From IMG/VR virus record IMGVR_UViG_3300034103_001343, positions 1 through 23,057 of that record: 23,057 nucleotides of DNA, one strand, 5' to 3'. Source of the stretch: a virus. Positions 8,568 through 15,366 of the stretch are shown here, piece by piece; the stretch's first letter is position 1; each line of letters opens with the position of its first letter. Position numbers and translations under genes: made by a program. The notes beneath the pieces are model-generated. The model was not told the origin of the DNA, made no database searches, and was given only the letters and a program-made list of their open reading frames with translations.

Positions 8568-10984
8568 TAGTTATTTATGCCAAATCTATTGTTAAGAATC
8601 TTAGTGCTGCGCCTTGGTGTGCGGATAAACTTCTCAAAGCCTCGCTCATCCATGTTGAGCTGAGTGATTGGTAGGCCTTTTAAAATGCTTCCTAACTCTC
8701 TAAGCTCACCCACCACCGGAGAGCCAGCACTGCTGCTGCTTCTGTTGGCATAGTGGTTAGCCAGAAACACCTCCTGCCTGCTCAGGGAGTGGTTAGGAAT
8801 AACTTGTGAGCCTTTAGGCAGGTCTACAAGAGTAGCAGTTGGTGGAGTGAAGTAAACTTTGCCTGACTCGGTGACAACCTTCTCTACCCCTCGCTCACCG
8901 ACTATTGCCTTACCTCCTTTGAATGCCTTGCCTTTAGTACCTTCTGCAAACTCAGGCACAGGCTGAGCTAATATAAAGCCAATCTGGGCAGCTTGAGTTG
9001 CTAGAGTCAAGGCAGCAAGTGGCAATGTAATCGGATTGCTTGACCATTTAGCAATTATTGATGCAGTTTCAAACACAACTCTAGCCACAGCAGCATTTCT
9101 TTCAGCCTGGAATTGCCTAGTCTTAATTTCTCTTTCCTTTTGATCTCTTCTATTATTGATTTCGGTAATCTTCTGCTCATTGCCATCAGCTAGCCTTATT
9201 TCCTCATTGTATCGCTTCTGTAATGCCGATAATTCATTGCTAAGGTTAGCCTGGTATAAGTTAAATGCTCCATCTACAAGTGTTTGGCCTAATTCTAAGG
9301 TTAGCTGCTTAATTGCTTGTTTTTCTTCTTCTGCTTTTTTTGCCGCTTCAACTTCATCAGCTAGCCCTTTCTCATAGGCTTTCTGCCATGCCTTCATCTG
9401 GGCTAGTCGCTTATCGTAAAGAGTCTTATCCTCTTCAGCAACTTGTATCTTTACCTCTTTAGTTACTAGAAGCTCCTTCTTGGCTGCATCTTCGTAGTCT
9501 TTTGCTGCCTTATCTCTCTGTAGTTTGGCTACCTTGACTTCATCTTCTATAATGCCAATGTTCTTAGTGCTGTATTCTTTTTTTAAGTCATAAACCTTCT
9601 GCTGAAATACCTTTTCAGCACCTACCTCACCCAGTTTTGAGCCTCTTAGCTGAGCCATCAGCACTTGCTGCTGCTTCTCCAGCTCAAGTAATTTTAGCCT
9701 GGCTTGATATTCGGCCTTGATTTGTTTTTCAGTGGCTTGATCAACCTGAAGATTCTTCTTTTTCTCTTCATATAGCTTAGTAAATACATCAATAGTTAGT
9801 TGGTATGAGTTAATTAAAGACTCTTGATTAGCTATCTGCTCGGCAGTAACCGTTCTTGAAGTAGTAATTGTCTGCTGTTGAATGTCATCATATTCATTTC
9901 CGCTTGCTCTATATTCTTGCATTACAACCTCAGCAGACCCACTTTCCTCGCCAAATATCTGTTTCATCTGGGCGAGCCTATCCTTTTCAATCTTTATGCT
10001 ACTTTCTGCATTGGTTTTTCCATTTTTTAAAGCCTCAGAGCTTGCATTGCTATATTTCTCATATAACTTATTGAAATTTTCTCCAGCCTCTTTAATTTGT
10101 TTACCTCCAAATAAATCGTTTAGCTTATTAAGGAATGCAGATGTTAAAACTAATGCCTTCTGATAAACTGGTGCTAGATTAGTGCCAATGGTATTGAGTA
10201 AACTATCATAAGCATCTCCAAGGTTGCTGATTTGCCCCTCTAGTGTTCCAGAGATTGCAGCCATTGCCCCACTAACACCTTGAACATCGCCTAGCGAAAC
10301 TAAATACTGTCTGATGGCATCGTTAGTAAATTGAACCTGAGTCTGAACACCTTTAAATGTGAATGTGACCTGATCTCCAGCCTTGCTTGCTCGGATGCCA
10401 AACTCCTTTAATCGCTCAAACTCTCCTGTCTGAGCATCTATTATTGCCTCCGCTAATTGGTCAAATCCTTTTCCGGTGGATGAAGCCAGGTCTCCTAGCC
10501 TTCTCAACTGAGCAACAGTAGGTGTGAATCCTTGATTGGCTAGTTTTACAAATGACTGAGTAAGTTCTTGCACCGAAAATGGTGTCTCTGAGGCAAACTT
10601 CTGGATGTTAGTCATTGCCCCAGCTGCTGCACTCCTGCTTCCAAGTGTATTGGTAAGAACAGCAGATAGTTTCTGAAACTCCCCAGTCACAGCAATGACC
10701 TCTTTAGCAAAGCCCATGACTTTATCGGCAGCAAAGATTCCTGCTATTGCTGGTGCAATTTTAGAAGCAACAGCTCCCATGCCGCCCATAGCATCACCAG
10801 CATCCTTACCAGACTTCTTAGCTTTATCTCCTACTTCATCAAACTGCTTCTTGAGTTTCCCAAGCTCAGCAAGCAACTGCCGTTCCTCGGAAGTAATCTT
10901 ATCAAATTCAGAAGTAGCCTGCTGAAGTTTACTCAGGTCAATGTCATACCTGATCTTGATGTCATTAGTTGAAATCGTTGCCAT
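8567..10984 (-). CDS. Tail tape measure protein
   Basis: An 805-aa protein that sets tail tube length and helps DNA delivery. Residues 1-60 are a helical coiled coil. Residues about 75-275 match the conserved tape-measure N-terminal region, including SETPFSVQELTQSFVKLANQ, the GKGFDQLAEAIIDAQTGEFE stretch and ERLKEFGIRASKAGD. A long charged K/E/Q-rich coiled-coil zone follows at about 370-650, then a hydrophobic segment around 650-680 (PLAALTLATQAAQIGFILAQ). The protein ends with the GERGVEKVV ... LPKGSQVIPN pattern seen at the C-termini of many phage tape measures. It lies directly after the frameshifting chaperone gene. At roughly 1.5 angstroms per residue it implies a tail near 120 nm (a general rule, not measured). 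A hairpin terminator lies 20-45 bp upstream of its start. Confidence 0.93.
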   Translation of the reverse strand: MATISTNDIKIRYDIDLSKLQQATSEFDKITSEERQLLAELGKLKKQFDEVGDKAKKSGKDAGDAMGGMGAVASKIAPAIAGIFAADKVMGFAKEVIAVTGEFQKLSAVLTNTLGSRSAAAGAMTNIQKFASETPFSVQELTQSFVKLANQGFTPTVAQLRRLGDLASSTGKGFDQLAEAIIDAQTGEFERLKEFGIRASKAGDQVTFTFKGVQTQVQFTNDAIRQYLVSLGDVQGVSGAMAAISGTLEGQISNLGDAYDSLLNTIGTNLAPVYQKALVLTSAFLNKLNDLFGGKQIKEAGENFNKLYEKYSNASSEALKNGKTNAESSIKIEKDRLAQMKQIFGEESGSAEVVMQEYRASGNEYDDIQQQTITTSRTVTAEQIANQESLINSYQLTIDVFTKLYEEKKKNLQVDQATEKQIKAEYQARLKLLELEKQQQVLMAQLRGSKLGEVGAEKVFQQKVYDLKKEYSTKNIGIIEDEVKVAKLQRDKAAKDYEDAAKKELLVTKEVKIQVAEEDKTLYDKRLAQMKAWQKAYEKGLADEVEAAKKAEEEKQAIKQLTLELGQTLVDGAFNLYQANLSNELSALQKRYNEEIRLADGNEQKITEINNRRDQKEREIKTRQFQAERNAAVARVVFETASIIAKWSSNPITLPLAALTLATQAAQIGFILAQPVPEFAEGTKGKAFKGGKAIVGERGVEKVVTESGKVYFTPPTATLVDLPKGSQVIPNHSLSRQEVFLANHYANRSSSSAGSPVVGELRELGSILKGLPITQLNMDERGFEKFIRTPRRSTKILNNRFGINN

Positions 10985-11002
10985 GCCGTAAAGATAGCAA
11001 TT

Positions 11003-11028
11003 AAAAAAGCCACCGAATATCAGTGGCT
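11003..11028 (-). terminator. Intrinsic terminator between tail chaperone and tape measure
   Basis: On the minus strand an 8-bp stem (AGCCACTG/CGGTGGCT, one G-U pair) with a 5-nt loop (ATATT) spans 11028-11008 and runs straight into six T (11008-11003). It sits after the -1-frame stop at 11063 and before the tape measure ATG at 10984. It could reduce read-through so that the chaperone is made in excess over the tape measure. Strength is not known. Confidence 0.7.
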
Positions 11029-11062
11029 CTTTACTGTTTCACTAAACCAAAACACTAAACAA

Positions 11063-11353
11063 TTATGTTCTCACCTTAGTCCTCTTCTTTTGGTCTGCAA
11101 TATAGCTACTCACAATTAAATAGTACTCGTAGATTGGCCTTTCGACCAGGTATTTAATTCGCTCAAAATCTCCATTTGCAACTCTATACTGCTCATCAAA
11201 TCGCTGTCTGTGCTGTCTGGTAATTGCAGTCCAATAATGTGCTTCAGGTTGTTTAGGTTTTGCAGAGTTTCTGCCTGCAAATAGCTCGGGAAATTCGTGC
11301 TGTACTCGGTCAAAGAGGGCAGATAGGCGTACTCCGGCAGATTCAAAAAAAAA
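11063..11353 (-). CDS. Tail assembly chaperone C-terminal (-1 frame, T-like) extension reached by frameshift
   Basis: In the -1 frame relative to the 11116-11868 gene, a stretch of 96 sense codons runs from the T9 tract (11353-11345) to TAA at 11063. The same frame has TAA and TGA stops immediately upstream of the tract, and no ATG near its beginning, so it would be entered from the upstream gene. The translation starts FESAGVRLSALFDRV, passes through FDEQYRVANGDFERIKYLVE and ends YIADQKKRTKVRT. It has balanced composition and ordinary codon use. The fused product would be about 268 aa (174 zero-frame plus 94 from the -1 frame). The arrangement directly before the tape measure is that of lambda G/GT-type chaperones, in which the extension binds the tape measure. 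A sequencing error in the homopolymer is the alternative. Confidence 0.72.
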   Translation of the reverse strand, partial: FFFESAGVRLSALFDRVQHEFPELFAGRNSAKPKQPEAHYWTAITRQHRQRFDEQYRVANGDFERIKYLVERPIYEYYLIVSSYIADQKKRTKVRT

Positions 11354-11868
11354 CCCTGAACATCATTATGCTCCATCCAATGGCTGAGCTTAGACTTGTT
11401 ATATGGGTATTGATAGTCCAGTGGATTCTCATGCTCATCAAAATAGACAACTGTTGCCAGCTTCATCTGCCTAACCAGGCTAACCGATAGCTCCATCTGC
11501 TCCTTTAACCGGGATGCCAGAATGCCTATCTCATAGAGCTTCTTGTCATCCTTCTTCTTCTTGTCCAGCAGTAGATTGATTAGACCATTGTTCCAGCCTT
11601 TCAGGTAGTCTGGGTTGATTTGCCAAAGCTCTTCAGTGAAGATGTCTCTGGCTGCTACTGCTCTCTGAAATGGCACATTGACCTCTGCCGTGAACTTGAA
11701 GTAATTGACTCCACCAGAGGTGAAAGCAAACTCAATCTGATCCCAGCGGTCTTTCGGAGCTACACCCCTGTAAAGTATTCTGTTACCTTGTTCTTGAGAA
11801 GCAGCTTCTTCTGCCACTTGTTGAACAGGAGCAGGCACAGGTGGTTTGCGCCTAAAAATATTGAACAT
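11116..11868 (-). CDS. Tail assembly chaperone, zero-frame (G-like) product
   Basis: A protein of 250 aa starting MFNIFRRKPPVPAP. The same frame is open to 11940, but the first 24 codons of that extension lie over the membrane-protein gene, so the ATG at 11868 is preferred. The N-terminal half is well structured (DRWDQIEFAFTSGGVNYFKF, residues about 41-60) and rich in charged residues around a lysine cluster (LLDKKKKDDKKLYEIG). Position immediately upstream of the tape measure and the internal slippery T9 tract identify it as the tail assembly chaperone pair, whose ratio is set by frameshifting. The zero-frame C-terminus after the tract (about 76 residues, S/T/L/N-rich) is less protein-like than the -1 frame in the same DNA, so the biologically important C-terminus may be the frameshifted one. 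Family membership is inferred from context, not from sequence similarity. Confidence 0.75.
   Translation of the reverse strand: MFNIFRRKPPVPAPVQQVAEEAASQEQGNRILYRGVAPKDRWDQIEFAFTSGGVNYFKFTAEVNVPFQRAVAARDIFTEELWQINPDYLKGWNNGLINLLLDKKKKDDKKLYEIGILASRLKEQMELSVSLVRQMKLATVVYFDEHENPLDYQYPYNKSKLSHWMEHNDVQGFFLNLPEYAYLPSLTEYSTNFPSYLQAETLQNLNNLKHIIGLQLPDSTDSDLMSSIELQMEILSELNTWSKGQSTSTI
11345..11353 (-). other. T9 slippery tract for -1 frameshifting
   Basis: The zero frame reads GGT TTT TTT TTG here. A one-base backward slip on the T run changes ...GFF-L into ...GFFF-E and enters the long -1 frame. Homopolymeric T or A tracts support ribosomal -1 slippage as well as polymerase slippage. The site follows -1-frame stop codons by only a few codons. 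Confidence 0.72.
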
Positions 11869-12155
11869 AAGTAAAATGGATAGTGAAAAATAAGGCAAGA
11901 GATTATGAGGAACTGCCAAGCACCGGAGCAGAATGGGCATTCCCCTAAGGGCTTAGCCCAATAAGTCGGGAGCTTCTGAATCTGTGACAGATACCACTGC
12001 CCAACTGGGTGATCCTCCAGAAGGAAGTCCAGAAACAATGAGAAGGATGCGCTGAGTGCCGCTATTAGCAACAACATCAGCAGGCTCGGCATCGTTAGGT
12101 AATTCGATAAGGCAACAGCCTCTGCGCTTGCCTCCACAACTTGCATCAATATCAT
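11760..12155 (-). CDS. Small membrane protein with a CPFCSGAW cysteine motif (DUF1360-like)
   Basis: A 131-aa protein. A hydrophobic segment at about residues 22-45 (LLMLLLIAALSASFSLFLDF) is followed by PTYWAKPLGECPFCSGAWQF (residues 63-82), then a second and third hydrophobic stretch (about 82-112), and a basic C-terminus. The CxxCxGxW signature after a helix, preceded by LP..(W)AKPLG, resembles small phage and bacterial membrane proteins grouped as DUF1360-like. The function is unknown. The ATG at 12155 overlaps the TGA of the preceding gene (ATGA), which supports this start; an internal ATG at 12092 is an alternative. The 3' end overlaps the chaperone gene by 109 bp and the 5' part overlaps a 72-aa open frame. 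Confidence 0.7.
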   Translation of the reverse strand: MILMQVVEASAEAVALSNYLTMPSLLMLLLIAALSASFSLFLDFLLEDHPVGQWYLSQIQKLPTYWAKPLGECPFCSGAWQFLIISCLIFHYPFYLCSIFLGANHLCLLLFNKWQKKLLLKNKVTEYFTGV

Positions 12156-12171
12156 AAATCGGGTTGTTCAT
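11953..12171 (-). CDS. Possible 72-aa overlapping gene
   Basis: An ATG at 12171, inside the last codons of the 134-aa gene, opens a 72-codon frame (MNNPIYDIDASCGGKRRGCC at the N-terminus, then TQRILLIVSGLP and SPSWAVVSVTDSEAPDLLG). Amino-acid composition and codon choice look ordinary. For 203 bp it shares DNA with the membrane-protein frame, whose CxxC motif lies outside the shared part. It could be a true overlapping gene encoding a small structural protein, or a chance open frame. I cannot decide without homologues. Confidence 0.38.
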   Translation of the reverse strand: MNNPIYDIDASCGGKRRGCCLIELPNDAEPADVVANSGTQRILLIVSGLPSGGSPSWAVVSVTDSEAPDLLG

Positions 12172-12556
12172 TATTTATAGGATTAATAATTACTATCACT
12201 GTCTCCTCATTACTGATTGTCTGAATGAAGCTCAGGCAGATGCTGTCATACTGCTCTCCATCAACTGAGATGTAGGTTAATGGCTTATTGGGTAAGTCAG
12301 GATCAGAAAAGCTGATGGTGTACTGTCCACCCCAAGGGTTGAAGAAGCCTTCAGGTAGTGCCTCTAAATCAATTTCCACAAACCCATCACCTCCAATGCT
12401 GAGCAATTGCTGGCCTTGCACATTGACTCCTGGCTTAACGATGTTGACCAGAATGCCTCTGCCATAGTCACCCGGGGGAGTGAATAGATAAACCGCTGTT
12501 GGACAGCTAGGCAAGGGCAGGCAGATTGGGTAGCATTTATTGCAGCATAGTGCCAT
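12152..12556 (-). CDS. Small protein with cysteine-rich N-terminus, after large terminase
   Basis: A protein of 134 aa beginning MALCCNKCYPICLPLPSCP, with six cysteines in the first 18 residues. An all-beta-looking domain follows (RGILVNIVKPGVNVQGQQLL, GGQYTISFSDPDLPNKPLTY). The frame is open further upstream to 12667, but those codons overlap the terminase gene and read as a shadow, so I take the ATG at 12556. That start overlaps the terminase 3' end by 20 bp. The spaced CC..C...C pattern could bind a metal or form disulfides in the virion. It lies between terminase and tail genes, where small head-tail joining proteins are common, but no family is recognised. Its TGA overlaps the next gene's ATG. 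Confidence 0.65.
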   Translation of the reverse strand: MALCCNKCYPICLPLPSCPTAVYLFTPPGDYGRGILVNIVKPGVNVQGQQLLSIGGDGFVEIDLEALPEGFFNPWGGQYTISFSDPDLPNKPLTYISVDGEQYDSICLSFIQTISNEETVIVIINPINNEQPDL

Positions 12557-13871
12557 ACTTTTCCAGATTAAAGTTGGATGTGATTTCCGCAAAGTTAGAG
12601 AAAATAAAATAGCGGAAGGCATCCAGAGCATGAGACTTGTCTGGGTTCTTATTCTTCCAGGCATCAAGGCTTCCCTGCCTGTCTACCTTGGCTTCCTTGA
12701 GGTCTGTGATTAGATTAGCACATGTCCTATCACTTATCTTAATAACTGACTTTTGAAACAGCAGAATGGTAATGAGCCTGCTGGCAATGTGGCTAGGATT
12801 AATCTTAGGCACTTGCAGTTGCATGTCTACAATGTTAAGGTAATTTTTAATGATAAGATATGCACTAATGTTGCCTTGAGTGAATGCACTTCTTGAAGCT
12901 CCAGATGCATCCCCATTTATGACATAGTTCATGCCAGGAAACTCCTCCTTGATTGTTTGACATAGTGATGCAAGGTCACCAATTCGATAAACCTTAATTA
13001 CATTGATTCTTGCATATAACTCAGCATCATAGCCATACTTAATATATTGGCACACTACGCATGTATTGGTGACATTAAAGTCAAATGCTAGGTATAAGTC
13101 ATGAGATGGTGATGCCTTGATGTATCCATGCTGAACATGCTTGCTAATGTCGAAGCTGGTAGCAAATAGGCTTTCCCTATCCCAGATGCCCCACTGCCCA
13201 AGGGCATAGACTTCATAATAGGTTTGGCTCACTGACTTCAGTGCCTCCATCCTTGTCACATACTCATCATCGAGGAAGTCAATGGCATCCTTGTAAGTGC
13301 CGTGCAACCGGAGTACTTGATTCTGCTCCTTTGCTGGCACATCATCAAAGAATCGCTTCTTAATCCAGTGGCTATCACTCACCGGGTTGAAAGTAAGAAA
13401 GAATCTCTTTGGATGCTCAGACTTACCTCTGAGTCGCAGAGTAATCTGGGTGAAGTCCTCTAGCGTTAGTTCAGTGGCTTCCTCAATCCAGATGTACTTT
13501 GCCTGGCTAAGTGACTTCAGCTTCTCAGGATCATCACAGCCTAGAAACACAATCTTGTTAGTTCCAGATTGCAGCTCCATGTATCCGGTTTTTGCCTTGA
13601 TGAGCTTATCTAGCCCCCATTGGCTGATCTTGTTTCTGAAGTCAGCAAAGACTGAGTTCCTGATGGTGGCAGCTACTTTGCGGATGACAAAGAAAGTCTG
13701 GAATTGGTTGGCCTTGTTGTCGCATATCTCAGCCAGGAACAGCTGAATCATGGTTTGGCTTTTCCCGCTTCCCGCTCCTCCCCAAAGTATATTGTAGGTC
13801 TTTGGGTCGGTGACTGCTTCCAGGTACTTCTCCTGCCATAAGTCAGGGCTTGAGAGATCAACCTTCGGCAT
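12537..13871 (-). CDS. terL: Terminase large subunit
   Basis: A 444-aa DNA packaging motor, an ATPase plus nuclease that translocates and cuts the genome at the portal. The Walker A motif is GGAGSGKS (residues 31-38). An arginine-bearing FVIRKVAATIR follows at about 61-71, Walker B with catalytic glutamate at YIWIEEA (126-132), and a coupling-type motif at FLTFNPVS (about 158-165). The C-terminal RNase H-like nuclease shows acidic residues in LAFDFN (D264), INGDASG (D321) and SHALDAF (D417). The length and the GGAGSGKS/EEA pattern fit the PBSX/Terminase_3 type. The gene overlaps the small subunit by 14 bp. It is followed by small genes and the tail chaperone, not by a portal gene, which is unusual. 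Confidence 0.95.
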   Translation of the reverse strand: MPKVDLSSPDLWQEKYLEAVTDPKTYNILWGGAGSGKSQTMIQLFLAEICDNKANQFQTFFVIRKVAATIRNSVFADFRNKISQWGLDKLIKAKTGYMELQSGTNKIVFLGCDDPEKLKSLSQAKYIWIEEATELTLEDFTQITLRLRGKSEHPKRFFLTFNPVSDSHWIKKRFFDDVPAKEQNQVLRLHGTYKDAIDFLDDEYVTRMEALKSVSQTYYEVYALGQWGIWDRESLFATSFDISKHVQHGYIKASPSHDLYLAFDFNVTNTCVVCQYIKYGYDAELYARINVIKVYRIGDLASLCQTIKEEFPGMNYVINGDASGASRSAFTQGNISAYLIIKNYLNIVDMQLQVPKINPSHIASRLITILLFQKSVIKISDRTCANLITDLKEAKVDRQGSLDAWKNKNPDKSHALDAFRYFIFSNFAEITSNFNLEKYGTMLQ

Positions 13872-14334
13872 CAGCCTCCTGCTCTGCTCCCTTCTTGTTT
13901 GGCTTAGGCTTTATCACCTCCACCACTTGCAAATTGACTTGCTCCTGGTTCATCAGGCCTAAATCTCTGGCTATGATGTTGTGGTTAAATAGGCCACTGG
14001 CAGCCCCTTCTAGCTTGCTTGTATAGATGGCCTGCTCTATGCGTGTAAAGACTTGAGCGAAATCTTTTGATTTGCCTTTATAAACTGCTAGGGTAGCCCA
14101 TGAAGCGAAGCCACAGGCCAGCGCAAAGCCTTCCTTTGTCAATAGCCTTTTCTTTGGCAATCTGACCTCTGTTGCATCCTTGCCTCTGAAATCAACTTCA
14201 ATCAATGGGTTCTCTTCTGCCCACTGAACATACTGTTCAAAGTTTTCAAGAATTTCATCCGGAGTTTTGAATCTGCCATCTAGCCCATGCTTCAATCGAA
14301 GCATCCAACATTGGTTTCCTTTTGGTGCTGCCAT
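13858..14334 (-). CDS. terS: Terminase small subunit (gp3-like DNA packaging protein)
   Basis: A 158-aa protein located directly upstream of and overlapping the large terminase, as expected for the subunit that recognises the packaging site. It starts MAAPKGNQCWMLR, contains a helical DNA-binding-like region (LTKEGFALACGFASWATLAVYKG as helix-turn-helix, about residues 65-87) and the motif GLFNHNIIARDLGL (114-127), which is similar to the 'GLFN...DLGL' stretch of P22 gp3-type small terminases. The C-terminus is charged and low-complexity (KPKPNKKGAEQEADAEG), as often seen in the large-subunit-binding tail. The family call rests on the motif and the gene position. Confidence 0.82.
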   Translation of the reverse strand: MAAPKGNQCWMLRLKHGLDGRFKTPDEILENFEQYVQWAEENPLIEVDFRGKDATEVRLPKKRLLTKEGFALACGFASWATLAVYKGKSKDFAQVFTRIEQAIYTSKLEGAASGLFNHNIIARDLGLMNQEQVNLQVVEVIKPKPNKKGAEQEADAEG

Positions 14335-14370
14335 AATTTTAGTACCGGGCTAATGCCCCTTGTTTTGTGG

Positions 14371-14949
14371 TTATTTTAGAAATTGATAAAAATCATTTTT
14401 TGGAGTTATCTGATAAATCCAGCAGCCATATTTTGAAAGTATATTATTGCCAAAGTACTCATCAACTGCTTTTTTAACTCCCTCCCATTCTGGATAGTCA
14501 TGACCTGCAATTACTCCTCCTAGTTTGACTTTCGGAAACCAAGCCTTAATATCGGCAATGACATTGTCATAGTCATGAGAGGCATCGATAAAGCAGAAGT
14601 CAAGTGATGAATCTTCCACAAGTTTAGCAGCTTCAAGGCTGGTGGATCTAACCGGAGTGATTATGTCATTAAGCGGCTCAATGTTTTTTAGAAATTCAGC
14701 ATAAAGAGTTTTGTCCTTGATGGCATCAATGTCTTTGGTAAACTCACAGCCTGCCCAAGTATCAACACAAGTGAAAGAATGTTCTTTACCGCTGTTAATT
14801 ATTTCAACACCCATGTAAACAGATGATCTGCCCTTCCAGCTACCTATTTCGTAAAAGTTACTTTTAGGCCGGAAGTATTCAACTGCTGCTGAATATAGCT
14901 TAGGGTAGCTAAACCAATTCTCACCAATATTATGGTAATAGTGCTTCAT
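14371..14949 (-). CDS. Class I SAM-dependent methyltransferase (Methyltransf_24-like)
   Basis: A 192-aa protein. Motif I is FYEIGSWKGRSSVY (residues 32-45), followed by an acidic end of strand 2 in FTCVDTWAG, then LDFCFIDASHDYDNVIADIK (about 124-143) as motif IV/V and LGGVIAGHDYPEWEGVKKAV. This order matches small-molecule or sugar-type class I methyltransferases of the Methyltransf_24 group, not DNA methyltransferases, because no DPPY/NPPF-type catalytic motif or target-recognition domain is visible. The substrate is unknown; cell-surface glycans or virion components are options seen in other phages. It begins 2 bp after the 48-aa lysine-rich gene and is separated from terS by 36 bp. Confidence 0.8.
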   Translation of the reverse strand: MKHYYHNIGENWFSYPKLYSAAVEYFRPKSNFYEIGSWKGRSSVYMGVEIINSGKEHSFTCVDTWAGCEFTKDIDAIKDKTLYAEFLKNIEPLNDIITPVRSTSLEAAKLVEDSSLDFCFIDASHDYDNVIADIKAWFPKVKLGGVIAGHDYPEWEGVKKAVDEYFGNNILSKYGCWIYQITPKNDFYQFLK

Positions 14950-14951
14950 TG

Positions 14952-15098
14952 CTACATTTTCTTCTTTGCTGCCTTCTTAGCCTTCTTAGCCACAGACAGA
15001 GCAATGGCTACTGCCTGTTTCTGAGGCTTGCCTGCTTTCATTTCACGCTTGATGTTGGAGCTAACTGTTTTAGCTGAGTAACCTTTCTTCAGTGGCAT
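14952..15098 (-). CDS. 48-aa lysine/alanine-rich small basic protein
   Basis: A short gene starting MPLKKGYSAKTVSSNIKREM, continuing through KAGKPQKQAVAIALSVAKKA and ending KKAAKKKM. The pattern (MPLKKGYS...I..EMKAGKPQKQAVAIAL...KKAKKAAKKK) is recognisable from many small phage and bacterial proteins of the DUF6496 kind with a histone-H1-like lysine tail. Such basic proteins may bind DNA; in this phage it could act in packaging or nucleoid effects, which is inference. The ATG at 15098 is preceded 20 bp upstream by a TATCTTTG box, and the stop is 2 bp before the methyltransferase ATG. Confidence 0.8.
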   Translation of the reverse strand: MPLKKGYSAKTVSSNIKREMKAGKPQKQAVAIALSVAKKAKKAAKKKM

Positions 15099-15102
15099 AG
15101 CT

Positions 15103-15366
15103 TTAAACTTGTTTCCGCAAAGATAGGTATTTCAGAATTGAGACATATATCTCTCTTTGGTTATGCCAGCGGCTCATGTGCCTGGTGTAACCACCTTTGG
15201 CAATCTTGGCATCTAGTTGCTTAATCTTCCGGTGCAGGTATTCCAGGCAGTCCTGATAGTTCGGAGGTAGTGAAATGTGTTCGTACATAAGGTCGTTTTG
15301 GTAAGTTACATTAGTGTGCCAGAGTTCTGGCATTTGGCTTAGATGGATGGCATTTAGTTCAATCAT
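15103..15366 (-). CDS. Small hypothetical protein downstream of DnaB-like helicase
   Basis: An 87-aa protein starting MIELNAIHLSQMPELWHTNV. It looks mostly helical in its second half (YQDCLEYLHRKIKQLDAKIA, then HMSRWHNQREIYVSILKYL), is basic at the C-terminus, and shows no membrane segment. Its start overlaps the helicase stop by 8 bp, so it is co-translated with it. A helicase loader or other replication helper is possible by position, but there is no AAA+ or other diagnostic motif. The family is not recognised. Confidence 0.65.
   Translation of the reverse strand: MIELNAIHLSQMPELWHTNVTYQNDLMYEHISLPPNYQDCLEYLHRKIKQLDAKIAKGGYTRHMSRWHNQREIYVSILKYLSLRKQV
15118..15125 (-). promoter_or_regulatory. 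Candidate promoter -7 box upstream of the 48-aa gene
   Basis: TATCTTTG on the minus strand matches the Bacteroidota -7 consensus TAnnTTTG, 20 bp before the ATG at 15098, the same offset seen at other candidate promoters in this window. No upstream TTTG at the usual spacing is visible, so it is tentative. It would drive the 48-aa, methyltransferase and terminase genes. Confidence 0.35.

Noticed and set aside
8292-8570. 92-aa plus-strand open frame opposite the tail gene
   Set aside because: Antisense shadow of a clearly coding minus-strand gene, as are the other plus-strand frames between 142 and 18444.
11869-11940. 24-residue N-terminal extension of the chaperone
   Set aside because: Overlaps the CPFCSGAW coding part of the membrane protein; the ATG at 11868 begins a typical basic N-terminus.
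12557-12667. N-terminal extension of the 134-aa protein
   Set aside because: Those 37 codons lie over the terminase C-terminal coding region and read as a shadow; the ATG at 12556 is better placed.
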